From: an uncultured Coriobacteriaceae bacterium
GTDB lineage: Bacteria > Actinomycetota > Coriobacteriia > Coriobacteriales > Coriobacteriaceae
Reading direction: 5' to 3'
Length of the DNA: 64,000 nt
Assembly (NCBI GenBank): GCA_944321435.1
Contig: CALULH010000004.1
Coordinates: forward strand, 146,530-210,529
Positions within the stretch are counted from its first letter, which is position 1; the number at the start of each line of letters is the position of its first letter. A program made the translations under genes and the position numbers. Shown in pieces: positions 50,265-62,261 of the stretch. The notes beneath the pieces were generated by a model. That model saw only the letters and a list, made by a program, of their open reading frames with translations, had not been told where the DNA came from and searched no databases.

Positions 50265-51062
50265 TTGGACGCGTTTGCCAAGCTTCCCGAGGAGATCAAC
50301 CATCTGGTTTCCGAGTTCTCCTCGGCCCCGGTCGTGGGCGACCTCACGGTCGGCCTGACGCAGTACTCGTTCTGGCTGCTCGTGGCGGCGGTTGTCTTTG
50401 CCGTCGTCATCTTCGCGTTCGTGAAGAAGCAGACCCTCGTGCCCAAGGGCGTGTTCGTCAACGGCGTCGAGTACCTGATCGAGTACGTGGAGAACGACGT
50501 TGCCAAGGGCGTGGTGGGCACCGGCTGGCGCCGTCACTTCCCGTTTTTGGCCGCGATCTTCCTCTTCATCCTGGTCAACAACTTCATCGGCCTCATCCCC
50601 GGGATGAAGCCGGGCACGGGCGCCATCGGCTGCACCGCGGCGCTCGCGTTGGTGACGTTTGTGTACTTCGTGTACTACGGCTGCAAGAAGCACGGCGTTC
50701 TCGGCTACATCAAGAGCCTCGCGCCGCAGGGCGTCATGTTCCCCATGAACGTGTTCGTATGGGTCATCGAGGTCTTCTCGCTGCTGCTTCGCCCCATCAC
50801 GCTGGCCATTCGTCTGTTCTGCAACATGTTCGCCGGCCACATCGTCATGGGCTCCTTCTCCATCATGGCCGCCCTCTTCGCCGAGCCCCTGCTCGAGCAC
50901 TTCTCGGCCATGAACGCGGTGGGGGCGCTCCCCAGCGTGGCGTGGCTCATCATCCTGCTCATCATCTACGCGGTTGAGCTCATCGTGGCCTTCGTGCAGG
51001 CCTACGTGTTCACGGTGCTCGCCGCCGTCTACATTCAGATCGCCGAGTCCGACGAGGAGTAG
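50265..51062 (+). CDS. atpB: ATP synthase F0 subunit a
   Basis: 265 residues. It forms the proton half-channels beside the c-ring. Five or six transmembrane segments. The essential Arg is in LLRPITLAIRLFCNMFAGH (near residue 185), and FPFLAAIFLFILVNNFIGLIPG and the C-terminal VELIVAFVQAYVFTVLAAVYI are conserved. The start is TTG at 50265 after GGGAAGGTGA; no ATG fits. It is the first gene of the atpBEFHAGDC operon. Confidence 0.95.
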   Translation: MDAFAKLPEEINHLVSEFSSAPVVGDLTVGLTQYSFWLLVAAVVFAVVIFAFVKKQTLVPKGVFVNGVEYLIEYVENDVAKGVVGTGWRRHFPFLAAIFLFILVNNFIGLIPGMKPGTGAIGCTAALALVTFVYFVYYGCKKHGVLGYIKSLAPQGVMFPMNVFVWVIEVFSLLLRPITLAIRLFCNMFAGHIVMGSFSIMAALFAEPLLEHFSAMNAVGALPSVAWLIILLIIYAVELIVAFVQAYVFTVLAAVYIQIAESDEE

Positions 51063-51151
51063 GATCGGCATCCGTTGCGGCACCGGGCCCTCGGGGCCCT
51101 GTCGATAGGTTTGGGAACCTGCGCCTGCGGGCGCTTGTCAAAGGAGGAATT

Positions 51152-51343
51152 GTGGGAGTTATCGGTTACGGTCTCGGTGTTATCGGCGCTGGTCTGGCCA
51201 TCGGCCTCGCGGCGTTCGGCGCAACGAGCGCTATGGCGCGTCAGCCCGAGGTTCAGGGTCGTGCCTTCACCGTCTTCATCCTGGCGTCCGCGTTCACCGA
51301 GGCGCTCGGCCTTATCGGCTTCGTCGTCACGCTGATCTCCTAG
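51152..51343 (+). CDS. atpE: ATP synthase F0 subunit c
   Basis: 63 residues, shorter than the usual 70-85. Two helices are joined by the polar loop ARQPEVQGR; the ion-binding Glu lies in ASAFTEALGLIGFVV (near residue 50). The residues around it (TEALG, without the ES and Gln set of sodium-binding rings) suggest proton coupling. The start is GTG at 51152 after AAGGAGGAA. The N-terminal helix is cut to the minimum, which explains the length. Confidence 0.95.
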   Translation: MGVIGYGLGVIGAGLAIGLAAFGATSAMARQPEVQGRAFTVFILASAFTEALGLIGFVVTLIS

Positions 51344-51380
51344 GGAAGCTCCGCGCATCGTGTCCCAGAAGGAGAAGACT

Positions 51381-51977
51381 ATGAAGTTTGCTAACCGCGT
51401 GCCGCGGGCGTTGGCGTCCGCCGCGTTAGCGATGCTCGCCGCCCCCGCCCCGGCTTTCGCCGAGGAGTCCGCCGGCGGCGCCAGCATCCTCATCCCCAAC
51501 ATGGCGGAGTTCATCCCCGCGCTTATCGCCTTCCTCATCATCTTCGTGGTGCTGGCCAAGTTCGCATGGCCGTCCGTGCTGACCATGATGGACGAGCGCT
51601 CCAAGCGCATCGAGGACAGCCTGGCCGAGGCCGATGACGCCCGCGCCAAGGCGACCGAGAAGCGCAAGCAGGCCGAGCAGATCGTGGCCGACGCCCGCCG
51701 CCAGGCCTCCGATATCGTGCTCGAGGCCCGCAAGGACGCCGAGGCCGAGCGCAGCCGCATCATCGCCGCCGCGCACGACGAGGCAGCCGGCATCATCGCC
51801 CGCGCCCATGAGAACGTGGAGGAGGAGCGCCGCGCCGTCTACGCGAGCTCGTCCGCCACGATCGCCAACCTGGCGGTTCAGGTTGCGACCAAGATCATCG
51901 GCGACAGGCTGTCCGACGACGAGCAGCGCAACCTGATCGAGCGCTATGTGAACGAGGCGGGGAGCCTCAATGGCTAG
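51381..51977 (+). CDS. atpF: ATP synthase F0 subunit b with signal-peptide-like N terminus
   Basis: 198 residues. A signal-peptide-like segment MKFANRVPRALASAALAMLA ending in APAFAEE (cleavage after AFA possible near residue 28) precedes the usual membrane anchor (about 48-68; FIPALIAFLIIFVVLAKFAWP) and the long charged coiled coil (about 75-180). Most b subunits have no such leader. AGAAGGAGAAG precedes the ATG at 51381, chosen over GTG 51360. The end overlaps atpH by 8 bp. Confidence 0.93.
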   Translation: MKFANRVPRALASAALAMLAAPAPAFAEESAGGASILIPNMAEFIPALIAFLIIFVVLAKFAWPSVLTMMDERSKRIEDSLAEADDARAKATEKRKQAEQIVADARRQASDIVLEARKDAEAERSRIIAAAHDEAAGIIARAHENVEEERRAVYASSSATIANLAVQVATKIIGDRLSDDEQRNLIERYVNEAGSLNG

Positions 51978-52443
51978 CCGCGCCGAGGAGCGCCTGCTCG
52001 AGACCTACGCGCGCACGCTGCTGGAGGCCTCCAAGAGCGAGGGCCGCGTGTTCCAGAACCTCCACGACCTCGAGGTCGTGGCGAACGTGGCGCCCGAGCT
52101 CACGGCCACGCTCGAGGCTCTGCACGAGCGCGGCGACATGGACCTGCTGCCGGGCGTCTGCCGCCTGTACCGCGACCTCGTCGAGTCCGATGACGACGTG
52201 GTGGGCGTCGAGGTCACCACGGCCGTGCCGCTCGACGATCGCCTGCGCAAGGTCATCACCGAGAAGTGCGAGGCCGACTTCGGCAAGAAGGTCTTTCTCA
52301 TCGAGCAGGTCGATCCGTCCATCATCGGCGGCGTCGTGCTGTCCGCCCGCGGCAAGCGCCGCGATGTGTCGGTGCGCACGCAGCTGGCTGCCGCGCGCGA
52401 CTTGCTCGCAAAACCCAGTGAAGAAGAGGGAGGTGCTGCGTGA
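51970..52443 (+). CDS. atpH: ATP synthase F1 subunit delta
   Basis: 157 residues; short for the family (about 175-180). It links F1 to subunit b. The N-terminal helical bundle ([23 protein letters not shown]) and C-terminal [26 protein letters not shown] are typical OSCP/delta blocks. It overlaps atpF by 8 bp and its TGA overlaps the atpA ATG. Confidence 0.92.
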   Translation: MASRAEERLLETYARTLLEASKSEGRVFQNLHDLEVVANVAPELTATLEALHERGDMDLLPGVCRLYRDLVESDDDVVGVEVTTAVPLDDRLRKVITEKCEADFGKKVFLIEQVDPSIIGGVVLSARGKRRDVSVRTQLAAARDLLAKPSEEEGGAA

Positions 52444-54071
52444 TGCCCGAGCAGCTCAACGCTGAGAACATCGCGCAGGCGCTCGAGAAGCGCCTGGGCA
52501 ATCTGGCCGCAACGGTCAACACGCAGGAGGTCTCTACGGTCTCCGAGGTCGGCGACGGCATCGCCCGTATCTCCGGCCTGAAGAGCGCCATGGCCGGCGA
52601 GCTCTTGGAACTCAAGAGCGAGGACACCGGCGAGACCGTTTACGGCCTGGTCCAGAACCTCGAGCGCGAGGAAGTGGGCGCGGTGCTGTTCGGCAACGCC
52701 GAGGCCATCAAGGAGGGCGACACCTGCCGTACGACCGGCCGCATCATGGACATCCCCACGGGCAGCGCCATGCTGGGTCGCGTGGTCAACCCGCTTGGCC
52801 AGCCCATCGACGGTAGGGGCGAGATCCACACCACCCACCGCCGCCCCATCGAGTTCAAGGCCCCGGGCATCATCGAGCGCACGCCCGTGTGCGAGCCGGT
52901 GCAGACCGGCCTTCTCGCCGTGGACGCCATGATCCCGATCGGCCGCGGCCAGCGCGAGCTCATCATCGGCGACCGCAAGACCGGCAAGACGGCCATTGCG
53001 ATCGACGCGATCATCAACCAGCGCGGCAAGAACATGATCTGCATCTACGTCGCCATCGGCCAGAAGGCCTCGACCATCGCCTCCATCCGCGAGACGCTGG
53101 CCAAGCACGGCGCCATGGATTACACGGTCATCGTGAGCGCTTCGGCCTCCATGCCCGCGCCGCTGCAGTACATCGCCCCGATGGCGGGCGCCGCCATCGG
53201 CGAGTACTTCATGACACGCGGCGCCGACGGCCACCTTGCCGGCAAGGGCAACCCCGGCAAGCACGTGCTGGTGGTCTACGACGACCTCTCCAAGCACGCC
53301 GTCGCCTACCGCCAGATGTCGCTGACGCTGCATCGCCCGCCGGGACGCGAGGCCTACCCGGGCGACATCTTCTACCTGCACTCCCGCCTGCTGGAGCGCG
53401 CCTGCAAGCTGTCCGACGACCTCGGCGGCGGTTCGCTCACGGCGCTCCCGCTCATCGAGACGCAGGATGGCGACGTGTCGGCCTACATCCCCACCAACGT
53501 GATCTCCATCACCGACGGCCAGATCTACCTGCAGTCCGAGCTCTTCTTCCAGGGCCAGCGCCCGGCTGTCGACGTGGGCATCTCGGTTTCCCGCGTGGGC
53601 GGCGCCGCGCAGACCAAGGCCATGAAGCAAGTGGCCGGCAACCTGCGCCTCGACTTGGCCGCCTACCGCGAGCTGGCCGGCTTCACCCAGTTCGGCTCCG
53701 ACCTGGACGCCTCCACCCAGAGGCAGCTTACCCACGGCTCGCGCATGACTGAGCTCCTGAAGCAGCGCCGCTTCAAGCCGTTCTCCGTGTCCGAGCAGGT
53801 CGCCGTACTCTTCGCCGGCAATCAGGGCGTGCTGGACGACCTGGAGATCTCCGAGGTGCTCGATTTCCGCGACGGCCTGATCGAGAACCTGCACTCCAGC
53901 GTCCCGGCGCTCATGCAGCGCTTGGACGAGGGCGGCGAGAAGATCGAGGGCGAGCTTGAGCAGCGCCTCACTGAGGCGATCGACGCATTCAAGACGCGCT
54001 ACGTCGCAGCGCGCGAGGAGCGCCGTGCGGCCGAGTCCGTCGAGGCCGAAGACGCGTCTGAGGAGAACTAA
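52443..54071 (+). CDS. atpA: ATP synthase F1 subunit alpha
   Basis: 542 residues. Non-catalytic nucleotide-binding subunit. P-loop [15 protein letters not shown] (near residue 180), the AIGQKAS block, [17 protein letters not shown] and the [20 protein letters not shown]-terminal block are all present; the N-terminal beta barrel has [24 protein letters not shown] 52443 is chosen over GTG 52440; GAGGGAGGTG precedes it. The C-terminal tail after residue 525 is acidic and slightly longer than usual. Confidence 0.98.
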   Translation: MPEQLNAENIAQALEKRLGNLAATVNTQEVSTVSEVGDGIARISGLKSAMAGELLELKSEDTGETVYGLVQNLEREEVGAVLFGNAEAIKEGDTCRTTGRIMDIPTGSAMLGRVVNPLGQPIDGRGEIHTTHRRPIEFKAPGIIERTPVCEPVQTGLLAVDAMIPIGRGQRELIIGDRKTGKTAIAIDAIINQRGKNMICIYVAIGQKASTIASIRETLAKHGAMDYTVIVSASASMPAPLQYIAPMAGAAIGEYFMTRGADGHLAGKGNPGKHVLVVYDDLSKHAVAYRQMSLTLHRPPGREAYPGDIFYLHSRLLERACKLSDDLGGGSLTALPLIETQDGDVSAYIPTNVISITDGQIYLQSELFFQGQRPAVDVGISVSRVGGAAQTKAMKQVAGNLRLDLAAYRELAGFTQFGSDLDASTQRQLTHGSRMTELLKQRRFKPFSVSEQVAVLFAGNQGVLDDLEISEVLDFRDGLIENLHSSVPALMQRLDEGGEKIEGELEQRLTEAIDAFKTRYVAAREERRAAESVEAEDASEEN

Positions 54072-54076
54072 GGGCA

Positions 54077-56453
<2,377 letters not shown>

Positions 56454-56454
56454 G

Positions 56455-56862
56455 GTGGCCATGGAGCTGCGCATCGTTTGCCCGGAAAGCTGCGCCTACG
56501 AGGGTTTGGCGGCCTTCGTGGCCCTGCCCGGCACAACCGGGGAGATCGGCGTGCTGCCTGGGCATGCGAGCGAGATCAGCACCCTGAAGCCCGGATACGT
56601 CCGCGTGTCCGAGCAGGCGATGGGCACGGTCGACAAGGCCATTGCCGTGACCGAGGGCTATGCCGAGATCACCGCCGACCGCGTTATCATCCTGGCGGAG
56701 CGGGCGCAGGACGTGGCCGACATCGACGACGCAAAGGTTCAAGCCCAGCTTGAAGAATTTGAAGGTCAGTTGAGCATGTGCTCTGAGGGCGATGCGCGGC
56801 GAGCTTACCTCTATAATGAAATCGCATGGTGTAGGCTGCTGTTGGACCATCGGTCCGCGTAA
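56455..56862 (+). CDS. atpC: ATP synthase F1 subunit epsilon
   Basis: 135 residues. An N-terminal beta sandwich (LRIVCPESCAYEGLAAFVALPGTTGEIGVLPGHA) and a C-terminal helical hairpin of average length. GTG at 56455, one base after the atpD stop, has AAGGAG 7 nt before it; ATG 56461 is the alternative. It is the last gene of the operon, with a terminator following. Confidence 0.94.
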   Translation: MAMELRIVCPESCAYEGLAAFVALPGTTGEIGVLPGHASEISTLKPGYVRVSEQAMGTVDKAIAVTEGYAEITADRVIILAERAQDVADIDDAKVQAQLEEFEGQLSMCSEGDARRAYLYNEIAWCRLLLDHRSA

Positions 56863-56892
56863 AACAGGCGCTTCATCAGATACGGTTGACAT

Positions 56893-56930
56893 CATGCCCG
56901 GGAGCAGCGCTCCCGGGCATGAGTTTGTTA
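56893..56930 (+). terminator. Terminator of the atp operon
   Basis: A 13-bp perfect stem (56893-56905 with 56909-56921) with loop AGC, then AGTTTGTT. Confidence 0.85.
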
Positions 56931-56943
56931 CAGGAGTCCTCAT

Positions 56944-58224
56944 ATGGAGATTATCCGCGTAGAGGGTGGGCATCCGCTCAGCGGCAGCGTCGAGGTGGCC
57001 GGTGCCAAGAACTCGGCCCTCAAGCTGATGGCGGCCACCATCCTTGCCCCGGGCGTCACGGTGCTCACCAACGTGCCCAACATCTCTGATGTGCACATCA
57101 TGGGCAAGGTGCTCAAGCATCTGGGCGCCAAGATCGAGGTCCGCGGCGTGCATGAGCTCGCCATCGACACGTCGGGCGTGAGCTCATGGGAGGCGCCGTA
57201 CGAGCTCGTTGCCAAGATGCGCGCCTCGACGGCGGTCATGGGGCCGCTCATCGGGCGTTTCGGCCGTGCGGTTATCGCCATGCCGGGCGGGTGCAACATC
57301 GGCGCCCGTAAAATGGACCTGCATTTCCTCGGGCTCGAGGCCTTGGGCGTCCACTTCGACAACGACCACGGCTACATCTACGCCGAGGCCGCGGACGGCC
57401 TGGTGGGCACGACGGTGTCCCTTTCGTTCCCGAGCGTGGGCGCCACCGAGAACCTCATCATGGCCGCTGTGCGCGCCCGGGGCACCACGGTGATCGACAA
57501 CGCTGCGCGCGAGCCCGAGATCGTGGACCTTATCCGGATGCTCAACGAGATGGGCGCCAAGATCTCGGGGGCGGGCACCCCGGTCATCGAGATCCAGGGC
57601 GTCGACGAGCTCTACCCGGTCGAGCACCGCGTGGTGGGGGACCGTATCGAGGCCGGCACCTTCCTGGTGGCCGGCGCCATCACCGGCAACGAGATCGAGG
57701 TCACGGGCTTTGCCCCGAGCCACTTGGGCATGGTGCTCAAGAAGATGGAGCTTATGGGCGTGCAGTTCGACACCTTCGGCAACGGCGCGCGCGTGCGCCG
57801 CACCGGCAAGATTCTCCCCACGGATATCCAGACCCTGCCGTACCCGGGCTTCCCGACCGACATGCAGGCCCAGGTGCTGTGCCTGGCGGCGCTTGCGCAG
57901 GGCAGCTCCGTTATCACCGAGAACATCTTCGAGAACCGCTTCATGTTCGCCAGCGAGCTGGGACGCATGGGGGCCGACGTGCGCATCGAGGGGCATCACG
58001 CCCTGGTGCGCGGCGTGGACGGCTTCTCGGGCGCCCAGGTGGAATCGCCGGATCTACGCGGCGGTGCCGCGCTGGTGCTGGCGGGACTTGTGGCCGAGGG
58101 CGAGACGGACGTCTCGGCCATCCACCATATCGACCGCGGTTACGAGAACTTCGTCGACAAGCTGCGCGCGTTGGGCGCCCATATCGAGCGCGTGACCGTT
58201 CCCGACCCCGACACCGATTTTTAG
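56944..58224 (+). CDS. murA: UDP-N-acetylglucosamine 1-carboxyvinyltransferase
   Basis: 426 residues. First committed step of peptidoglycan precursor synthesis. N-terminal LSGSVEVAGAKNSALKLMAA, the active-site loop AMPGGCNIGARKMDLH with Cys117 (the residue alkylated by fosfomycin), ATENLIMAAVRARGTT, EVTGFAPSHLGMVLKKM and PYPGFPTDMQAQ are all present. CAGGAGTCC precedes the ATG. It follows the atp operon terminator closely, as in several Gram-positive genomes. Confidence 0.97.
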   Translation: MEIIRVEGGHPLSGSVEVAGAKNSALKLMAATILAPGVTVLTNVPNISDVHIMGKVLKHLGAKIEVRGVHELAIDTSGVSSWEAPYELVAKMRASTAVMGPLIGRFGRAVIAMPGGCNIGARKMDLHFLGLEALGVHFDNDHGYIYAEAADGLVGTTVSLSFPSVGATENLIMAAVRARGTTVIDNAAREPEIVDLIRMLNEMGAKISGAGTPVIEIQGVDELYPVEHRVVGDRIEAGTFLVAGAITGNEIEVTGFAPSHLGMVLKKMELMGVQFDTFGNGARVRRTGKILPTDIQTLPYPGFPTDMQAQVLCLAALAQGSSVITENIFENRFMFASELGRMGADVRIEGHHALVRGVDGFSGAQVESPDLRGGAALVLAGLVAEGETDVSAIHHIDRGYENFVDKLRALGAHIERVTVPDPDTDF

Positions 58225-58233
58225 GCAGGTTCC

Positions 58234-59409
58234 ATGGGTTTCAAGAAAAAGGCCCCCGAGTCGCGCATCTCGCCCCAGGCGAGCGCGCGCGTGTACAGCC
58301 GGCATAACTCCGAGCGCTATTCGGAGCGCGCGGCGCAGCGCCGGCGCCACCGCACCATCAAGAAAGGCGTCCTCTACGGCCTCATCGTGGTGCTGGTCGG
58401 CGCGGTATCCGCTGCGGGGCTGTGGATTTCCAGCGTCATGGGGCGCCTTAACGACCCTTCGCTCATCACCCAGGGGCTCCTGGCCACGCTCGTTGACTCG
58501 GATGTCACGAGCGAGCCGTTTTACATGCTGTTGCTGGGGACCGACGGCCGTCCCGGCGAGGACACCTACCGTTCCGATACCATCGTGCTCACCCGTGTCG
58601 ACCCGCAGAACAAGCAGGTCACGCTGGTGTCCATTCCGCGCGACACCATGGTGCAGATCGATGGTTACGGCACGCAGAAGATCAACGCCGCCCACGCCTA
58701 CGGCGGTCCCGAGGGCGTCGTCAAGGCGGTCAACGAGCTCTGCGGCGTGCAGATCTCGCATTACGCCGAGGTGAGCTTCGACGGCATGCAGCAGCTCGTC
58801 GACGCGTTGGGCGGCGTCGAGGTCGACGTGCCCGACCGTATCGACGACCCTAAGGCCGGCGACGTGGTTATCGAGCCGGGCCTGCAGACCCTCAACGGCG
58901 AAGAGGCGCTGGCGTTCTGCCGTTCGCGCGCCTTTGCCGACGGCGACTTCACCCGCATGCGCCATCAGCGCATCTTCATCGCGGCGCTGGCGAAGAAGGT
59001 GCTCGAGAGCACCGATGCCGCCACCATCGTGCCGTTGGTCAACTCGCTGTCCGATATGGTGGTGACCGACCTCTCTGTTACCGACATCGTGGCCCTGGCC
59101 AACGCCATGCGCGGTATGGACACCGATGCCATCTGGTCGGCCAACGTGCCCTCGACCACCGCGATGGTCGACGGGGTGAGCTACGTCATCGCCGACGAGG
59201 AGGAGCTGGCCGCCATGATGGAGCGCGTGGACGCCGGCGAGGACCCGCAGGGGCCGCAGACCTCCGACATCACGGGTGAGAGCTCCACCATCGGCGACCT
59301 CACCAACAACACCGCGGAGGACTTCTCCAACGGAACCGACACCGCCGTGGACAACAACGGCGACGGCGTCATCGACGAGAACGACAGCTCTTACAGCGCG
59401 TCCAACTAG
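58234..59409 (+). CDS. LytR-CpsA-Psr (LCP) family phosphotransferase
   Basis: 391 residues. A basic cytoplasmic segment (1-45), a signal anchor (about 46-70), then an LCP domain (about 95-260) with LLLGTDGRPGEDTYRSDTIVLTRVD, VSIPRDTMVQIDGYGTQKINAAHAYGG and LDGEEALAFCRSR-type blocks, including the Arg and Asp pairs that bind the polyprenyl pyrophosphate substrate. LCP enzymes attach wall polymers to peptidoglycan outside the cell. The last 25 residues end in DNNGDGVIDEND (373-384), a calcium-loop-like motif unusual here. It lies 9 bp after murA, so co-transcription is likely. Confidence 0.93.
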   Translation: MGFKKKAPESRISPQASARVYSRHNSERYSERAAQRRRHRTIKKGVLYGLIVVLVGAVSAAGLWISSVMGRLNDPSLITQGLLATLVDSDVTSEPFYMLLLGTDGRPGEDTYRSDTIVLTRVDPQNKQVTLVSIPRDTMVQIDGYGTQKINAAHAYGGPEGVVKAVNELCGVQISHYAEVSFDGMQQLVDALGGVEVDVPDRIDDPKAGDVVIEPGLQTLNGEEALAFCRSRAFADGDFTRMRHQRIFIAALAKKVLESTDAATIVPLVNSLSDMVVTDLSVTDIVALANAMRGMDTDAIWSANVPSTTAMVDGVSYVIADEEELAAMMERVDAGEDPQGPQTSDITGESSTIGDLTNNTAEDFSNGTDTAVDNNGDGVIDENDSSYSASN

Positions 59410-59433
59410 GCGCTCGCCCAAAGAGCCGAACGA

Positions 59434-59473
59434 TTCGCCCCGGCACGGGAATCCGCGCCGGGGCGATTTGTTT
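59434..59473 (+). terminator. Terminator after LCP gene
   Basis: TCGCCCCGGC (59435-59444) pairs with GCCGGGGCGA (59457-59466), then TTTGTTT. Confidence 0.88.
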
Positions 59474-59606
59474 GCCGTCCGAGATCGCGTGGCGGGCCCG
59501 CTGTTGCGTACCATAACGGCGAGGTTTGACGCGTCCGGCCGTTGCGGTACCCTGAAATCCGGCGTCAATCCTGTTCAAACCCCGATACTTCTGCAAAGGA
59601 GCGCTC

Positions 59607-60842
59607 ATGTCCGATATTCTCGACCGCTTCCTGCGCTACGTGCGCGTGGACACCCAGTCCGACGAGGCCACGTGCGACACCGTGCCCTCTACTTCCAAGC
59701 AGCATGACCTGGCCCGCCTGTTGGCGGCAGAGCTGACCGAGCTCGGCGCCCAGAACGTGAGCGCCGACGACCACGCCTACGTGACGGCGTGGATCCCCGC
59801 AAGCCCGGGCGCCGAGAACCAGCCGCGCCTGGGACTTATCGCGCATATCGACACCGCCGCCGAGGCCTCCGGCGCAAACGTGAGCCCGCGCGTCGTCACA
59901 TACGAGGGCGGCGACCTGGTGGCCGGCGAGCTGGACGGCCAGCGCGTGGCCATGAGCCCCGAGAAGCTTCCGGCTCTGAGCGACCTGGTGGGCCAGCAGC
60001 TCGTGGTGACCGACGGCACCACGCTTTTGGGCGCGGACGACAAGGCCGGCGTTGCGGAGATCATGGCGCTTGTGGCACGGCTTGCCGACCGGCCCGACCT
60101 GCCGCATCCGCCGCTCGGCATCTGCTTTGCCCCGGACGAGGAGATCGGCCACGGCGCGGCTCTGCTCGACATCGAGTCCTTTGGCTGCGCGGCCGCCTAC
60201 ACGGTGGACGGAGGCCCCATCGGCGAGCTCGAATGGGAGTGCTTCAACGCCTCCGACGTGACGCTCACCATCCAGGGTGCCACTATCCACCCGGGCGATG
60301 CCAAAGGCCGCATGGTCAACGCCGTGCATCTCTTCGAGGAGTTCGAGGCCATGCTTCCCGCCCAGGAGCGCCCGGAGCACACCGAGGGCTACGAGGGCTT
60401 CATCCACTGCATGAGCGTCTCCGGCACCTGCGAGCACCTGACGGCCCGCTACATCGTGCGCGACCACGACGCCGCCGCGTTCGACCGCAAGCTCGACCTC
60501 ATGCGCGCCGCTGCCGACTACGTGAACTTGCGCCACGGAGCCGACCGCGCCCAACTCGCCGTCAACCCTCAGTACCGCAACATGGCCGAAGTCGTTTCCC
60601 AGCGCCCGGAGCTTATCGCCCGCGCCGAGGCCGCCTTCCAGGACGCCGGCTTCACCCCGCGCGTGATTCCCATCCGCGGCGGTACCGATGGCGCCCAGCT
60701 CTCCTTCCGGGGCCTGCCGTGCCCCAACCTCTCCACGGGAGGCTATTGCGCCCACAGCGTCAACGAGTTCATCCCCGTGCGCTCGCTCGAGGGCATGGTG
60801 GACGTGCTTGAGGCCCTTGTCGCCCGTTTTGCGGTAGACTAG
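59607..60842 (+). CDS. pepT: Peptidase T (tripeptide aminopeptidase)
   Basis: 411 residues, M20B metallopeptidase releasing the N-terminal residue of tripeptides in the cytoplasm. Zinc ligands are visible in IAHIDTAAE (His near residue 77), TLLGADDKAG (Asp), CFAPDEEIGHGA (Glu pair), YTVDGGPIGELEWE (Asp) and the final GGYCAHSVNEFIP (His). The dimerisation domain is complete. GCAAAGGAGC precedes the ATG. Confidence 0.96.
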   Translation: MSDILDRFLRYVRVDTQSDEATCDTVPSTSKQHDLARLLAAELTELGAQNVSADDHAYVTAWIPASPGAENQPRLGLIAHIDTAAEASGANVSPRVVTYEGGDLVAGELDGQRVAMSPEKLPALSDLVGQQLVVTDGTTLLGADDKAGVAEIMALVARLADRPDLPHPPLGICFAPDEEIGHGAALLDIESFGCAAAYTVDGGPIGELEWECFNASDVTLTIQGATIHPGDAKGRMVNAVHLFEEFEAMLPAQERPEHTEGYEGFIHCMSVSGTCEHLTARYIVRDHDAAAFDRKLDLMRAAADYVNLRHGADRAQLAVNPQYRNMAEVVSQRPELIARAEAAFQDAGFTPRVIPIRGGTDGAQLSFRGLPCPNLSTGGYCAHSVNEFIPVRSLEGMVDVLEALVARFAVD

Positions 60843-60869
60843 ACGGCATCTTTGAGGGAAGGAACCGCC

Positions 60870-61295
60870 ATGCAAACCACCGCCGCATCTTCCGAGCTGC
60901 ACCTTACCGTTGCCAATGAGGATTACCTGGAGTGCATCGTCCGCATCACCCGCGAGCACCCCGAGGAGGGCGACGGCGTTCGGTCCGTGGACATCGCCAC
61001 GCGCTTGGACGTATCCAAGGCGTCGGTCAACAAGGCCGTGACGGCGCTCAAGGCGGCGGGTCTGGTGGAGCAGTCGCACTACGGCAAGGTGGTGCTGACC
61101 GACAAGGGCCGCGAGGTGGGCGAGGCCGTCTGGCGCCGCCACCGTATGCTGCGCACCTTCCTGATTCAAGAGCTGGGCGTTGATTACGAGCGCGCCGACG
61201 GCGAGGCCTGCATGATGGAGCACGCGCTCTCCGAGGACACCATGAACCGCTGGATGTCCTACTTGGAGGGACAGGGCATCAAGGTGGAGGAGTAA
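60870..61295 (+). CDS. DtxR/MntR-family metal-dependent regulator
   Basis: 141 residues. The N-terminal winged helix (about 10-75; ANEDYLECIVRI, VRSVDIATRLDVSKASVNKAVTALKAAGLVEQ) and a dimerisation/metal domain (RHRMLRTFLIQELGVDYERADGEACMMEHALSEDTM) contain the Cys, Glu and His ligands typical of the family. There is no SH3-like third domain, as in MntR. It probably controls iron or manganese uptake genes not in this window. GAAGGAACC precedes the ATG at 60870. Confidence 0.92.
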   Translation: MQTTAASSELHLTVANEDYLECIVRITREHPEEGDGVRSVDIATRLDVSKASVNKAVTALKAAGLVEQSHYGKVVLTDKGREVGEAVWRRHRMLRTFLIQELGVDYERADGEACMMEHALSEDTMNRWMSYLEGQGIKVEE

Positions 61296-61301
61296 CCCGC
61301 C

Positions 61302-62261
61302 ATGGCCGCAGACGTTCACGGCACGGTTGACGCGATGCCCGATACGGACGGTTACCGTTTTGACGAGGGGGCGGCCTTCGCCGCGGAACTGGGCCGGCGC
61401 TGCCTGGTTGTCCAAGGCCCCATGGGCACCGCCCTCATGGCGCAGCCGGGGGCCGAGAAGATCCCCGCCGCTTACTGGAACATCGCCGAGCCCGAAACGG
61501 TGACGCGCCTGCACGCCCTCTACGCGGCTGCCGGCGCCGACGTGCTGTTGGCGAACAGCTTTCAGGCGCAGGCTCCCGCCTTGGAGCGCGACTGCGTTTA
61601 CGCCAGCGTTCGCGAGGTCAACGACGCTGCGGTGCGCGCTGCTTACCGGGCCGGCGGAAGGCTGGTCCTGGGCTCGGTGGGGCCGTGCGGCATAGACTGG
61701 ATAGCGCAGGACTCGCCTGAGTTCCGCCGCGCGCGGGCAGTTTACCGCGCGCAGATCCACGCGCTGCTGGCCGCTGGGGCAACCGGTGTCATGGTGGAAA
61801 CCCTCACCTGCGTGAACGACATCGTGGCCGCGCTTACCGCCGCGGACGACGTGGCCGCCGGCATGCCCGTGCTTGCGAGCTTTGCGATAGACGAGGAGGG
61901 GAACCTCCTGGGCGACGGGTTGCCGGTTGAAACGGCGGTGTTTTACGCCGAGAAGCACGGCGCGGCCTCCGTGGGCGTCAACTGCTGCTCGCTTGCGGCG
62001 GCGGATGCCGCGACGAAGCGCCTACTCGCCGTGGCGCGCACGCCGGTGAGCGTGCGCCCCAACGCCGGGGCCCCGCACCGCGACGAGGACGGCCAGCTCG
62101 TATGGGACGAGAATCCAGAGGCGTTTGGCCGCGCGGCCTTGCGCTGGGCATCCGCCGGCGTCGCGCTGGTAGGGTCGTGCTGCGGCACCACGGCGCGCAC
62201 CACCTGCGCCCTGCGCCTTGCCGTAGACGAGGCCGGCGCATCTGCGGCGGAGCGAGGGTAG
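61302..62261 (+). CDS. Homocysteine S-methyltransferase-domain protein
   Basis: 319 residues. A TIM barrel of the Hcy-binding family: GPMGTALM near residue 40, ANSFQAQA, GSVGPCG, ETLTCVNDIVAAL and the zinc ligands GVNCC (near 228) and GSCCGTT (near 291). Stand-alone forms use S-methylmethionine, betaine or a corrinoid partner; here the methyl donor is unknown. It may serve methionine synthesis along with hom at 22.6 kb. It starts 6 bp after the regulator gene. Confidence 0.88.
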   Translation: MAADVHGTVDAMPDTDGYRFDEGAAFAAELGRRCLVVQGPMGTALMAQPGAEKIPAAYWNIAEPETVTRLHALYAAAGADVLLANSFQAQAPALERDCVYASVREVNDAAVRAAYRAGGRLVLGSVGPCGIDWIAQDSPEFRRARAVYRAQIHALLAAGATGVMVETLTCVNDIVAALTAADDVAAGMPVLASFAIDEEGNLLGDGLPVETAVFYAEKHGAASVGVNCCSLAAADAATKRLLAVARTPVSVRPNAGAPHRDEDGQLVWDENPEAFGRAALRWASAGVALVGSCCGTTARTTCALRLAVDEAGASAAERG

